Origin: Hofstenia miamia
Taxonomy: Eukaryota; Xenacoelomorpha; Acoela
Direction of reading: 5' to 3'
NCBI GenBank assembly: GCA_004352715.1
Contig: SCFE01000102.1
Location: 264,224-328,223, forward strand
DNA: 64,000 bases
The position numbers were made by a program, and so were the translations under genes. This document shows, piece after piece, positions 42,961-57,312 of the stretch (within the stretch, counting starts at the first letter, position 1; each line of letters begins with the position of its first letter). A model generated the notes under the pieces. It ran no database searches, was not told the origin of the DNA, and saw only the letters and a list, made by a program, of their open reading frames with translations.

Positions 42961-45900
42961 ATGTTATTCCCTTCTTAAATTCGTAATGAATTTTTATTGA
43001 GCAATACAAACACACAAAAGTAAAGTTTCATACTAACAAATAATCCCTCTAGCAGGACTGTTTTCACAGCACTGAAAGCCAATAGAAGGAAAATATCCAA
43101 TTGAATAAATAAAGAGAATCAAATAAGAATAACTAACAAAAATAGAACTTCAAATTTGACCAAATGACAATAGATGATTATCAAATTTTCTTTGAGCTTT
43201 AAGCAGCTATCAATTCAATATTAGTTAATAACAAAAATAACAATGAATCCAACAGCTTAAAACTCGTATTAAGAAGTTTAAATTTGCTAAGCAATTATGG
43301 ATAAATTGAGAAGCATAGCTGCAGTTGTATGCAATCTTCCAAATTTAAATTATTTCATTCAATATTTTCTATTTAGTTTGGCATCACACAATCTATGTAG
43401 GGGGGCTTTTGAAGCATTGCACTAAAATATTACAACAATTATTGTCTTAATGTTGACAACAAATAATATGATTCAAGTTAACATAAATAGACAATTGAAG
43501 TGACCCAATAAAAAGAACTAAATATATAACTTCAAAATGTGACCTTCTGACACATGCAATATGTTTATAAACTCTACAATCTACAATTACTAGGAAATGT
43601 GAGAGTCATTATGCATCACCCATTTTCTCCATCAAACAAGTAGTATATCTAGTTCTGAGAATTCAAAATCAATATCCACTGCTATGCATTGAAAACATAT
43701 TGTAATGGCACAACCTTAAAATTAGCTTAAATTAATTTGTAAAATAGTTTTATGATTCATCTTAAATATAGTAAAATTAAAGGTTCACATGCAGAAATTC
43801 ATATTTTTCAGAAAATATAATAACATGCAACATTGACTATAATATTAGCAATAATATAAAAAATACATGTACACGAATTACATAATCTATGATGAAGGCA
43901 TAAATGACCTAGCCAAATTGTCAAGGAAATCCTCAATGAAATGTAATTGTGTTGAACTTGTGGATTATTGCCCCTTGTGACAGCATTGAGGTTTGGATTA
44001 TCCAATAGTTCAAATGTTTTTAACTGCATGGCTTGAGAAAAAGATCTGGTCAGCAAAATGATTTTACTTCATGTACACGTATTTGCAGTTAATGAACAGA
44101 TTTTGTTTGCACTATATAGAATACCTCATCCAAAATAGTTTTTAAAAAATTTTGCACCTGTTAATCAATTCAATATTTTTGACAAAAACCTAAAAAAAGT
44201 ATTTTGTTACCAATGTCTTTGTTCTGCCCACATTTTTTTTTACAGAATTAGAATATCTAGCCTTTCATTAATTTGTTTTTCAATCCCATTATATATGAAT
44301 TACAGAATTGAGTTTAGCCAAATCACATTCTTTTAATTTTTGTGAATGAAAACCTTACACACTAGAAAACTTATGGCAACCAATTCAATGAATTTAAGTT
44401 TTTTTCCTTATATTTGACTTTTCTGAAATCCATTTTTATGCCTAATCATTAACTTACTGTAACTTTCAAATGAATTTAATATTACATTTTCATATAAGCT
44501 ACTATTTCATAAAAATCCAATAGTGCATATATTTCTAATATTCCCAAATACTAAAATTGGCCTAATTGAAATCCACTATTGTGTTCAATGTTTGATTAAA
44601 GTGTGCAAGTAGGGGTGCAATAATGTAATCTATCCACATAGAAACAGGTAGTAGAAAATGACATTGGCTACCTAATTAATATAGGGCTGTGCAGTGTGAA
44701 AAGTGTTATTCCCAGTGTCGTAAGATGATTTTGATTACTAGGCTTTGCATTATTTCGTCAATGCTTAGGTTAAACTTAACAGTTATGAGTTTTTGCAAAA
44801 ATTAAGCTTGAAAAGTTATTGACCACTTTTTATGTATTTGTCAACAACTACTGTAACTATTAGTTACAAGATTTCACTAAGTGACTGTCTACTTAAACAA
44901 TTAAAAAAACCTTTTTATGTGCAAGATTTGAAATTAATGTCTAATTGTAACTTAAATGTAGTGATAATCATCTCTAATGAGATGCAAGGTTGTGAATATG
45001 ATATTAACATTGGAATGAATAATTATTTTCACTTTGTTATTTTAATTACACTATATTGCAGCAGTTTATGATTCTATTTACCTCATATTTTCCAAACTAA
45101 CAAAAATAAATGTTAAATCTTTCATCTTTTAAAAATATTGTTGAAGTAACTTTAGGCAAAGTTACAAGTTGTAGTTTCCTAAATGAAATAACATTATAGT
45201 TTAAAGGTAAAGTTTTTTATCTAAGTAAAAGTCTGTTCTTTGACTATTTTTACTACTATAAATTTTCTTCAATTGTTTCAAGAAAATATTTTCAGCCCCA
45301 GTTATAAAACAAAAATATCAATAAAACAAAAAATTAATTTTTGCTGTTTTTATATTTAAGAAAAGCTCTATGCTAGAAGAAAAGCTTATTACAACTAAAA
45401 GCTAAGCAAACACTAAACATAAAATTCTCTAAAAAATATTGTATGCATAAGACTTTTACTTATCCATAAAAAGCTACAAGCTAACAATTAAGGTGCAAAC
45501 CAAGTGTTTGCCATTACACTGCTTGAGTTGAGAATGCAGACTTAAATAACCTTCCTAGATTACACTTAAGCTGATATTGAAACAAAGCATTTCTATTCAA
45601 GCTTCTGTAGCAAAGGGAAATTGCTTCCTTTTAGGTTACAACCTATATATACAATGTGACATTAATAAATCTAAGCAATTATAAGCCATTCAAAACTAAG
45701 AAATCAATTATAGTTGTCTTGCATTACCAAAAATATTTTGATATTGCCATCCAACAACCAACCTGGATTTGATGGCACTTATAGCAAGTTAAATAATAGC
45801 ATGGAAATGTATTCACCTGCAGCACAGAATTCAGGAATTGGAATTTAGTACTACTGCTCCCTCAACCAGAAATTTTTCTATTTTTCTAAAATATAAATGT

Positions 45901-46050
45901 TTGCAACATAATTGCAATTTTTCAAAGTATATTCCAATTGCTTACTCTAACAAGATGCCAAAGCTTGCATGTTACTGACCAGATCTGGTCTAGAAGCCCT
46001 GGTAAGAAAATTGCCACACACTCAAAAGGGTAGGATACAGACTTGGCCCC
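42961..46050. other. Part of the CpG-poor domain, no gene recognised
   Basis: Open frames at 43808-44056 (minus) and 44832-45071 (plus) show no known domain. No terminal repeats were seen. It may be intronic. Confidence 0.5.
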
Positions 46051-46065
46051 ATCAACACCCCTGAT

Positions 46066-47870
46066 TGACAGCAGAAGCCTTTAAGATTCCTACATCAGCG
46101 GCCTCTGCATGCTCCAAAAGTTTGGGGTGGCAGGTCTTAATGTGCTGTAAATATCAACCTTTTACTCTTATACAACTTGTAACAGCCCTCTGCTATATAC
46201 TTCCAGCTATTAGCATCTGCTTCCTTATTAGAGATCTGCATATCATTATTTCTGACATAATGATTGAGATCCTTCTGCTCTGCAAACATATGCTCACACT
46301 CTGTGCACCATAGATGTCTCATACTGGCATGTGTAAGCCTTGGTACTGTTGCAAAGTCTGCCCCAGAAAATCTCTTTTGCTCAATTCCATGTCACTATTG
46401 ATCAGACCCCTAAGATTGTGAATTGTTTCACTACCTTTATTATTCCCTAAAGCATGATTTAGTCAACATGGAAAATATTTGTAGTTCCTCCATAGTAACA
46501 TCCTTTAAACAGTGTACATCAAGAAACCAACTGCTTTCCCCAACACTGACTTCTATCTGCACTTATGATGTGCCCATTGCCATTAGGAACTATTGATGCC
46601 TTGGTCATTGCTAACTCAAGGGGCTGGTCACTATTTATGCGTTCACTGTGTGACATTATCTGGCTTACAAAAAGTAAGTGCTTACATGCTACTATTCTGC
46701 ACACTTGTTGAAAAGACATATGTCTATGAACCTTGTCCTTGGTTAATCTATCAATAATTGAGATGCCACAAAAGACCCTTTTACAGGTATTTATGAAGAC
46801 CTCAACATCTCCAGCTCCCTTGCAGTTTCTGGCAACTTCTCACATGCATAGGTTGGTGTGGGTACTATAATGCCTCATAAAATAAGGTAAGAGAGAGAGA
46901 GTGCTTTGCCAAATACATTCTGACATGCTACTTACCAATAACATAGGATCTCAGTACCAATGTATTGCTTCAGAGAGGGCTGTCCCAGTTGTGCTGATCA
47001 TCAAGCCTAAGTACTTAAACTCTCATATGAATTCAATGTCCTTTTCAGAGACATGAACTCTATCAGAAGTTCTTTACAATGCCCTTGATAACAAATGCAC
47101 TTGGTATTTGGTTCAGAGATATATATACCTAGTGGCACTAGAATTGTAACTAGACTACTTAGATAGCTCTATATTTGTTCTTCAGACCTGCCAAAAATAC
47201 AGAGATCATCTGCATGTTCAAAGTGTTTAAGTTCCACTTTACCATTACCAAGGAAAGAGTTAGAAACCATTCCTTTGGGGAATCTACAGAGTCCCTCATA
47301 GATCAGATAATGGAAAAGTGGGTTAAATACACATGGGCCAAGGACACATCCTTGTTGTAATCCATGTTCTAGCTGAAATGTTGCATTTGGATGTTCACTA
47401 CAAATGTGTGCTATTATTAACAATCTTGATTATCTATTTTGGTACTGCATTTGCTGCTAGGCACTGATAAATTCCTTGTCTTAGAACAAAGTTAAAGGCC
47501 TTTTGAAGGTCAATGAAACATGTTAAATGGTTTTATTTCATGAAGTTTAGCAGCTTCTTGGCCTTGCCTCTGCACATGTATAGCCTGCTCAGTAGACCTG
47601 CCTGATCTAAAACCAAATTGAGTTTGTGGTAGTGTACATTTATTACCCAGCAATTGCCCCAGGCTGTTATACAAAATCTCTTCCTCTAAAATCAAATAGA
47701 AAGATGCAGGAAATGTTTGGGTCAGAGCTGGAACCCTTTTTATTCAAGAAGCTAACTTCTGCATCAAACTATTCCCTTGGAAATCTCTTCATAATAAAGA
47801 CTTGTTAGGTTCCCTATCACTATTCAGTACAAAAATAGTTGAAAATGCAAAATCAAATTGAAACTTTAAT
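46066..47870 (-). pseudogene. Old LINE reverse transcriptase remnant
   Basis: Minus strand. At 47510-47695 a frame has TQFGFRSGRSTEQAI, a conserved RT segment. At 47169-47423 comes LQQGCVLGP, then KHFEHADDLCIFG, where the catalytic YADD motif reads HADD. Downstream frames (46519-46719 and 46137-46322) look like the C-terminal region, ending in a CTEC...H segment that resembles half of a C2H2 zinc finger such as some LINE ORF2 tails carry. There are many stops and frameshifts and almost no CpG, so it is old. Confidence 0.65.
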
Positions 47871-48040
47871 ATAAGCAANNNNNNNNNNNNNNNNNNNNNT
47901 TTTATTCAAGAAGCTAACTTCTGCATCACACTATTCCCTTGGAAATCTCTTCATAATAAAGACTTGTTAGGTTCCCTATCACTATTCAGTACAAAAATAG
48001 TTGAAAATGCAAAATCAAATTGAAACTTTAATATAAGCAA
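47738..48040. repeat. 141-bp sequence present on both sides of a 21-N gap
   Basis: Bases 47738-47878 and 47900-48040 are the same apart from one or two substitutions. The contig ends overlap but were not merged. Confidence 0.9.
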
Positions 48041-48794
48041 AGTTATTGCACTATAAAAAATCAAGGGAATCAAGCAAGAAGGCAATTTATCTAATAAATG
48101 GATAAGCTTAAAAGTAGAACTAAAATAACCATTAATCAAAAAGATGCAGTTTAGAAAATTACTTAATTGTTAAGCAGCTTGCCTTTTTATATGAAGTTTG
48201 TTTATTTTAAGGAATTCATTATTTTCATTTGATAAAACTTTAATTACAAGATTTAGTCCATCTTGATGACATTTTTTGTACTTGTCAGAGTTTCAGCAGT
48301 GGGGCAAGTTTCAAAATGTTATGGGTCAGAATTATTAATTTATGAACTAGTCAATTCATTCTTTAAAATCTGTTCATTCAATTAGTCTAAATTTTTAAAT
48401 AAATTATAAAATAAAGGATAATATTTTTATAATCATTCAGAATATAGGATTATTCCAATTTTTGAGGCAATCATTTCAAACAACCAACAATTACTATACT
48501 TTGAGAATCTTCTTTAGGAATGATATTATCATTTCTGAAACTACAAAGTTGATTCACAAGTAATTTACAGCTACTAGTTTTAAGCTAGACATTGGTTCTT
48601 AAAGAAATATTATTGTAATGTTACTCAGGGAGCAATTTAGGATTCTAAGATTAATTCTTATTTGATAAGCTGGTAGAGACAAGCATTGAAGGCTTAGAAT
48701 TTAGTTTGATCCTTAATTGTGGTGGCTAAATATACTGGTAAGGATTAATCTCAAAAGTTTATTTAGTCACCAATGATAGCATTTATATTCCTAT

Positions 48795-48832
<38 letters not shown>

Positions 48833-51300
48833 TCATATACTTTGATTGTTGTTCTGTGCAGTATTTGATTTATATATAATTTTGAGATTAGTATTGCAAA
48901 ATAGTGAATTTTATTTAATGTCCCTGCAATTTAAAAATATGTTTCTTAATATAACACTGTAAGGGAAAAGAGCAGTGATTTTGAAGTGTAAACAGGAAGC
49001 AGGTAATCATTCATTCACTTTCATTTATATGGGAGGAAAGTACCTTTTGAGTAATCATATAATCAAATTAGTTTAGCTTTGTGCTAGTTTTACTTTGCTT
49101 CTAATGTTTGGTTTAGTATATTTTTTGTATTGACAATAAAAAGCTAGGCTCTGATGATAATTTAGGAATTTTCAACCTAGAGATGAATAATGGTTTCTGG
49201 CTTCAACATTCCTCAAATTTGTTTTTATTAAATTATGTCTAGGTATATGGTTAATTTAAAAAACTTGTTTCATATCAACTTGATAATACTAATCATATAA
49301 TGAATTACAGTGTGGTTAAGGCATGCCTGTTGACTTTCACAAATGCATGGCAATTACATTCTATTATATTATATTTAATAATATGGAAGTAGGGGAAATA
49401 AACTTTATTGGAGATAGAAATGATAAACTGAGCCACATGGGGCAGTACTGTTTATTGTAAGGAATAATTCAGTTGAGTGATGCCATGTGAAATGGGTAAA
49501 CTTGGTTTTTTTCTAAAAGAAATTAGTTAGTTTAATTACTGATCTTGGAGTTTTGTTTTGGTTGGAATCAAAGATTAATTAATGTACAAATAGGATATTG
49601 TGGCATCAATCAATGCATAACAAACAATTTCATCATTAGTATTTCCAATTTAGTAAACATAAATTGTACAATATATTTATACGAATTTGTATTGCCTCAT
49701 TTGACTTAAAAAGTGTTAGACAATCTGTGAAATTTTAAACATTTGAATCATCTGCCATGCAGTAATTCTGATTTAATTGATTACCATATAAAAGTTTAAT
49801 GAGGGACCTGTTAGTGTTTACTCATAGTTTCACAGTATGCTTTTAGTGTTTCTTTTGTTTATCAAACACCTGTTTTTATGTTTAAATGCTTTGATTTTGT
49901 TATCAAAAGATTAATAGATTTTACTCTACCCTTACTACTAGTTGTGTATGTTATTTATTAAATGCTTTTCTAAATTATCTGATTGTTGCCAAGGGTGCCT
50001 TGATCTGGTACAGCTTTACAAGTTTCATCTCTACAGGACTTTCACAGGTTTAGGTATAGGGCTTTTCACAACTGTTTGTCTTTTGTTATGTTTATTATAT
50101 TTAATGCAGCACCTAAATTACACACGCTGAGGGCCTGCACTGAATTTAGGTACACAAGCATGTAGGGTACACTTTTCACCCAAGAACTTATAGGGCTTCT
50201 CTCTCTCTCTTTACTTGAATTAGGATCCTGTCTTATATGACTCTTTCTATTAAGATTCTCTGTATCAGGTCAACCAAGTGTGGTCATGCACCCTTCTCTT
50301 ACCTGATCTCCCATGTTTCCTTTACCTTTTATTAGGAATAGGCTCATTCTAGCACTGGACTCAGGCTGTTAATTACTGTGGCATCAACAAATCCTGGTTT
50401 TAATAAAATTATATTTTCATGCTGATGCCACAATATTCTTACACTATATAGTGTTCTTCACAGTACAAATACTAGATTCACTAACAATTATGCTACTCCT
50501 ACTTAATCACAACCATTTGTTCATACTTTTACTAATGTTTTTACATGTAAAAGAGGAAGATAGTGCAAGCAATGAAAAACTCCTATATTTTAACTTAAAG
50601 TACATAATCACTATGTCAGCAACATCAGTCATGGTCTGAATTAGGCTAAGAACTTTACTAATCCCAATCATGGATGTTACTTAAGCTTACATCTAGCTTT
50701 TTTGAATGAATGATAATAAAATAAGAAAGTATGCAAGAAACTTAACTCTAATTATATAACTAGCACAAGACACTATCAAGCATTGTAGTACTCATATAAG
50801 AAGTGATCATACAGTAGAGAAAATATCAGAGAAAATTATACAGAAGAATCATGTTACTTGGATCAAGCAAAATATGCATTAAGATTAAGAATAGGTTATA
50901 TAATTCCCATATCCTTGGTGAGGTCCAATTTATCCCCATAATAAATTACTATCTTTGAGAGTAACTATTTCATCTCTATTAATCATCAGTAGCACTGACC
51001 CCTAAACTGTTAATACATTTTACATACATTCAAATGTATCTATAATAAGTCTACAGTCAATGCTAATCAATGACAATTTTGTGTTTAGATTTAACATGTA
51101 CTGCCAAATCAAACAGCTCTTAAGTGCACCATTCTTTTCTTTCTTCAAGCAAGATTTGGTGAATTAAGCATTCTTTGTTTCAGACCCAGTGCAAATTTCT
51201 TTGATTTTGTTGGTGTGTTGGCTGTTACTGTTGTTTTGTTGTTGATACTCTTTCATTTATCCTGGCATTGTTTTGTATTGTTATTTGTATCACCAGTCCT
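48041..51300. other. Part of the CpG-poor domain, no gene recognised
   Basis: AT-rich and CpG-poor, with a (TA)n array at 48799-48829. Short plus-strand frames at 49942-50130 and 50451-50639 show no known domain. Confidence 0.45.
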
Positions 51301-51319
51301 TTCCTTATCATTCAGTCTA

Positions 51320-51710
51320 GTGAGTCTTCTGCATCACACTTTTATTTTGTTTGGGTAGTCCCATGCAGATGTGGAAGAAAAGATTGTGCTTGGAGTAAGT
51401 TTGTTCTCTCAAGCTTAGTTTGATCATCCTTTCTACCTGCTACATGCAGTTTCTTAAGTAGTCATGTTTGTTCATTGTCATTCTGTTCAGGATCATTCTA
51501 TATTGATTCTTTAATTTCTCATCATTATAATATGCTTGGTATTTGCCTATGAGTTTCTTATAGTTTGTTCTTATCTCTGAGTCAAGTATCAAGTAGTGTT
51601 GGCATGCTGCTCCACTCAGGTATAGTGGGACTCTTGCTGCTGCTGCTGTTTGTGTTACCTTGTTTTTTTCATGTTCATTTCAAATATATGGAGCCATTCT
51701 GTAAATGTCA
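51320..51710 (-). pseudogene. Retroelement gag-like remnant
   Basis: On the minus strand, a frame of about 110 codons (51660 down to 51320) is open except for one TAG at 51440-51442. It begins ARVPLYLSGAACQHYLIL, continues through a helix-rich stretch and ends near ICMGLPKQ. Just upstream, in another frame, is FTEWLHIFEM. The order (W-L-x-x-F-E, then AxxPLYLSGxA, then GLP) is that of LTR-retrotransposon gag capsids. A coiled-coil-like segment further upstream (52040-52225, minus) may be the gag N-terminus. No pol was found beside it. Confidence 0.5.
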
Positions 51711-54700
51711 GTGATTAGTTGTCTCTTCTTCCTGTGAACTTAAAAAAGATGGCTTTGCATAATGGTGCTTTTTTTTATTGATTATTTCTAGCAATATAGA
51801 TTCATTGAACATGGGTTTCATCTCTGTTTCCAATTTGTATTTCTGTTTGACTTGCTTAGTTATTGTGTCCACTAATTTCTTTACAAATTCTTCCTATGTT
51901 TGAGGTGGTTTATTTTTGAACAACTCTTCATCTTTGGTTGGATTTGTTTTACATAGGTTTTCTTCATCTTCAATTGTTGCTCTTCATACCTCTTTTCAGG
52001 TTCTTTCTATGTTTTTCTTTTTGGTTTTGTTATTAAGCATTAGTAGTCATAATCCATCTCTAAGGCTGTTGATTTCCATTTGTTTTGTTTTGTTTCTTCT
52101 TGTAGCCTGATATTTTCTTCATGCATTTCAGCCAGTGGCATACTCAGGGAGGATATGGTGGAATTTCCCCCCCCCACCAGGTTACCAAATTTGATTTTGA
52201 CTGGAGAAATCAAAAAAATTTTCATAAAAAATTGGAAAATTTAAAATCTATGATTGTGAAATGCATTTTTTAGGGTCTATTTTTTCAATATTTTCAAAAA
52301 TTTTCATGGTGCATTAGCTAATGATGATGATGTCCTCCACATCAGAAAATCATGCATATGCCCTTGATTTCAGCCATTAATTGCTGCCATTTTGCACTAT
52401 TGATTTTCATTTCATTACTTGCATCCATAAATATTTGTATTTGCCTTTGAAATAGATTTCTCTGCTCTGTTAATTTTGCACTTGTGTCATCTTTCATTTC
52501 ATTTAGAAATTTTCCTTTTCAACATTTGTTGATTCTATGTGTGATATTTTTTGAGTTAGTTTTCTGACCATTTCAGTTAATTCACTTACTGCTACCTTGT
52601 TGTCAGTATAGACTGTTGACAGAATCATTTCTGCTTCACTTTTGGGTGATGATTTCATGTTTTGCCTTCAGTGAGTTTTCTGACTTTGGGGGTCTTTTGA
52701 TTTTTAGGCCTTGTATTTTTTTCTTTCTGGAACATACCATTGTTTTTGTTTCACTATGAGTAGTTTTCAGTTTTTCCCAGTTGACTACATTGTTGTCTTG
52801 TGGCTCTGTAAGTATGGTTTTTTCTTTGTGTTTCTTAATTTGCTATTGGTTACACCAAGATACTTAATTCATTTAGTTTGAGAAGAAACAACTATCTTGA
52901 CTTGGACTATTTTTGTTAAATGTTCATTTCATAGGAAATTGTTCTTGATAAGAAGTAAATCTTCTTAAATCACTTAAATTTGTTTTGTCTGAGAGTCATT
53001 CTTGAAAAGAAGTAAAGCTTCTTGAGTCAATTAAATCATAATTTGTTCCTTTTTTTCAGAGAAGAAATCCATCTTAACCCAGGGTTTGAATTATTAGAGT
53101 TACAGTTTATTGGGCACCTGTCATGGTCGCCATGTAGAATCTGTACAAGGAGATTTATAGGCATATTTCAGTAAAGCTATGACAATTTCCATTATTCAAT
53201 CTGTTAACCAACTGTACAATTCCAAGTAATTCAGCTTTCCATTCTTAGCAAGGTAAGGTATTCCTAACAACTTGTTTAGATTAAATGTGTCAAGATGTTA
53301 TCAGGGTCAGAACCCAATGCTAAGTGCTACAGTTCAAGAGGAACATGGAGTGGTAAGGCATCACCAGTTACCATTGAAACAATTGTGACTCACCAACAAG
53401 GAAATGTCTCAGTGACTGTGTGTTGTAATAACCTTGCAATTTAATGTATTGATTTTTCTTGTTATTACTGATAAGTACAATAACTGAGAGTTCACAACCA
53501 TTCTGCATTAGCTTATTATGAGCCCTACATATAGATAGTCCTACATGTATATAGATATAACTGCACCCTGAATACATGTGAACAATCAATGCAGTCGGCA
53601 GAATTGGGAGACTTAACAGGCATAATTGAAGGTCACACATACAGCTGTCTAAGATGACAATTACAACTAACAACATGTGATATAGTTTGGGGCTCTTATG
53701 CACCTTGTATGTATAATAAAGCTTATTAGTACACCTTAGCAATTTGGATCTAAAAAGGGTTAACCTAAAGGTAACTATGCAACTATTTGATGACAAGAAT
53801 TTTAATAATGAATGAATTGGTTTGAAAGCTACAACAAGATAAAAACCTCTATATGTAGACTTAAATTAGGAGTGCACGATGAAGGAAGTCCATGGCTACT
53901 AGATGTACCACATTATAAATAGCTGCATGTGCGTCAGCTTCAAGAATTGCTTTAGTCAAAAACTGTGAAACCCTGGGTACTACTCATATGCTCAAATGTT
54001 TGGCTTTCTGTTGACATGTACAATCAAACCTGATAATACAAAATAAGATATCAAATGAAATAAATTCATCACTGCATAATTCTATTGTAAGCTATTTATA
54101 ATCATATTGCATAAACAATTAAACAATCAGCATGTACCTATTCATACTTCAGATTTGCTTACACTTTAATAATTCACTCATCTGCTGAAGATTATGCAAC
54201 ATCATCTAATTTGCTTAAGCAATTTGGTCCTTTTCAATTTTGCAAAACTGTTTTGCCAATAAACATAACATCAAAACTGCATAATTGTTTTACAAAAATC
54301 AAACAGATAATAATAGTGTTTTGTACAAAGGTATAAAAAAAATTACTGATAGTTCTTAATTCTTTTCTTTGTTATGCTTTGTACCACATGATTATGTCAC
54401 ACTTGTCAACCACTTTGCTCTACCCATTGAATTATTACTTTTAAAAAATTAAGTCTTTTACCTAAGTAGGAGTTTGAGAACCATTTAAGTGGCTTTATGT
54501 TGTTTTTTAAAATAATTTACTGCTAGGAAGTTTAATTTTGAGAGATATGTGTAGTTATTGAGGATGGAAAAATGTTGCCATGCATCCTGTTGCCAATATT
54601 TGACTGCTCAATTAAGACATTCATTGAAATTATTAAACATAATTACTAGGGTTACCAACTTTTTCATTTTATTCCTTAGATGCTCTACTTTTGCCTCAAT

Positions 54701-56735
54701 GTTAAATATTGCCCCTAAGTTTTGACGCCTTATAACTTCATTTCTAGAAAGCATATAACACTTTTATGTAAAGGATTATTTCTTTAGTTCATCTGAGTTG
54801 CCTCTTATTATGTGAAGGAAGAGCTGCTAACAAAAGTTACCATGGCTTAGAAATACAGATTTGTGTGGATTTAGTAAAACCTTATCATCAGCATAGGCTG
54901 GAATCCCTTTATGTCTCTAAGTCAATTGCCAGCCACAAGTTAGATATTCAAAAGACGAAATATATAGGCTAATAGGAAAAAGCAATAGAACATAAACATT
55001 GCATATAGATGTGCAAATAATTTTAACTGTTCATTATTGTGCAAATGTATTTCACAAAATTCTCTTGTTTAAAATGTCTCTTGATGAGCTATGATATCTG
55101 AAGTAAATCAGTAATTGTAAGTTTGATAAAAAAAATAGTTTAATATAAAGATCATCATAGAGATTAAATTTAGCACAAATGCCTGTTTTTCTCTTTTCTG
55201 CCATTGATGCCCTTTTGTTTGTAGTAATCATTACAAATTTTTACATCTGCAAAGCTGCTATATTTATCTTGTTTCTGAGGCTTAGCAGCTCCATAATACC
55301 TATTAGTATCAGAAACCAACTAATGAATGTGTAATGCAAAATTCAAAATTCCTAGTCTATTATTTTAATTTCTAGTGCTTAACAATATCAATTAGTGACT
55401 ACAAAAGTATGAAATTTATTTATTGTTAAATGCTTTGTAAATTCTTTAGCTTCCTTGTATTTTTTCAAAATGAATTGACCTGAAGTGCACATTTTGAATA
55501 AAATTGATTAAAGAAAATATGTAATACCTAAAAATCTCAATACAATCTGGCATTCAGTTTGTGCTTAGAATGTAATTCCAATTTAAAGGGATAATTACAA
55601 TAGAGAATACTGTGAAATATTAAGAATTCTAGCAATTTTGTCTTGCCATGTAATCAAACAACCAACAATTAAAAAATTTAACTTATTTGAATTGATAATC
55701 ATTTCACCTATTTCTAGCTGAGTATTCACTAATATTATAATGTAAATTTACAAATTCAATTAATATATATATATATATATAAACATAATCCTATAATTTT
55801 ATGTAAATTGGGAATCTTTTATATTTAAAGATTACAACCACAGCTGCTTCAAAACTAAAGAACATTTGTTTAATTATTTATTAATACAGACTATGATGCT
55901 CTGATATATAAATCATTGATTTTTATTTTAAGTCTTACAAATATATTTATATAAAAGGGTTGGTTTGAATATACTTGCCTTGATGACAACTAATCAAAAA
56001 TTTAGGATATTCTTTCAGTAACCTTGAAGTTCTAGCAGACATTATTTAAGGAAGCACTCAGAGAACACAAATGCAAATTCAATGGTCTAATTAATACAAC
56101 CCATAGTTTACAACCTCATTATCATTTTATCAATGTCACTATTGTCTATATTAAATATCAATTAAAACGACAGTTCACATTTCAATCAATTTCAACAATA
56201 TTCCTCAGAATATTTCCTAACAGAAAACATTAGGGTACTGCTTTCAAAGCCTACTTGCAAATTTGGCAATTATGAGGCATGGAAATAGGAATTGCTAAGT
56301 ATTTTTTAATGTAATGTTAAAAATTTGTACAAAATTGCATTGTCTAATGTACTTGAAAATATTAACTATATTACTTCAAAAAATCAGATTTTTAATTCGA
56401 TTAGTTCTCTACATAGCTATTCTTCAGACCTGTATATATAAGATTTAAAGCCAATGGGATCAGTAACACATATTCATAGTTTTCAATATGCATATAAACC
56501 TCCCAAACCTTCTGAGGTGGTTACAAATTTTGCTCAGAATCATGGAAAATATTCAAAAATTCCCAACCTGCTTTAGGATAAAATGATTTTACATAGCACA
56601 TGAAATTAGACTACATGAGTCAGTAGTAAATTTGTAGATGAATAAATTCTTAGGGATTTCAGTTTTTCATCATATACATTTGTAGGTTTTAAAGTTCCAC
56701 CTAGGAATCATTTAAGTTAAATTAGGGCTGACTAA
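51711..56735. other. Part of the CpG-poor domain, no gene recognised
   Basis: Includes a short C-run patch near 52165-52180 and a (TA)n at 55762-55781. The 142-residue minus ORF at 53368-53796 has no recognisable domain and codes through ordinary AT-rich DNA. Confidence 0.45.
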
Positions 56736-57312
56736 ATATGCGTATATTTTTGTAAACGTATTTCTAATCAAAGCTGAGAGCAATTGAAAATTGCTTATAA
56801 CTATGCCTTAAGCAGATAGCTTTTTATTGTGTTTATGACAAAATTCTAGAAAAATTTCATTTCATAAAGAAACACTGACAACTTCTTGCAAATTCATTGG
56901 GTTATATTTAATTTTTTTAGAGATTCAAATTCTAATTTTTCAAGAACTTACCATTGCACGTACATACACTCAAATATAATATGCCTTATTTATTGAAATG
57001 ATGGAGTCTAAGAATTTCAAACAAAAAATAAATTATTCAAATTTTGAAATTTTATGATACGTTTCTGTATTTTAAATAAGTTCTATGGCGATAAAATGCT
57101 TTACTGTGCATTTGGATGAATTAGCAATATTGTTGCAAACGACCCCCTCACAACGATGCTAAAAGAGGTAATACTAAACATTTTAAATTTCAATTTGTCA
57201 ATTGAAGATTCAATTTCGCCAAATGAAAATGCAGATTCGCCAACTGAAAATTCAAAGCAGGATAATTAATTTCTTAATGTTATATATATATATTTTATAG
57301 TAAGAATGTGTA

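Larger units (their letters stand above)
42961..56735. other. CpG-depleted domain, about 13.8 kb
   Basis: I count about 18 CG dinucleotides in this stretch. The kilobase before the mariner has about 18, and about 28 occur in 57061-58620 excluding the gap. TG and CA words are plentiful. The left limit falls at or near a gap. The right limit lies in continuous sequence between about 56.4 and 57.1 kb, so it is not an assembly artefact. No young DNA transposons were seen inside. The pattern fits long-term germline CpG methylation. Confidence 0.8.

Noticed and set aside
53368-53796. 142-residue minus-strand ORF in the CpG-poor domain
   Set aside because: No domain, signal or conservation pattern visible; such length can occur by chance where stop codons are depleted locally.
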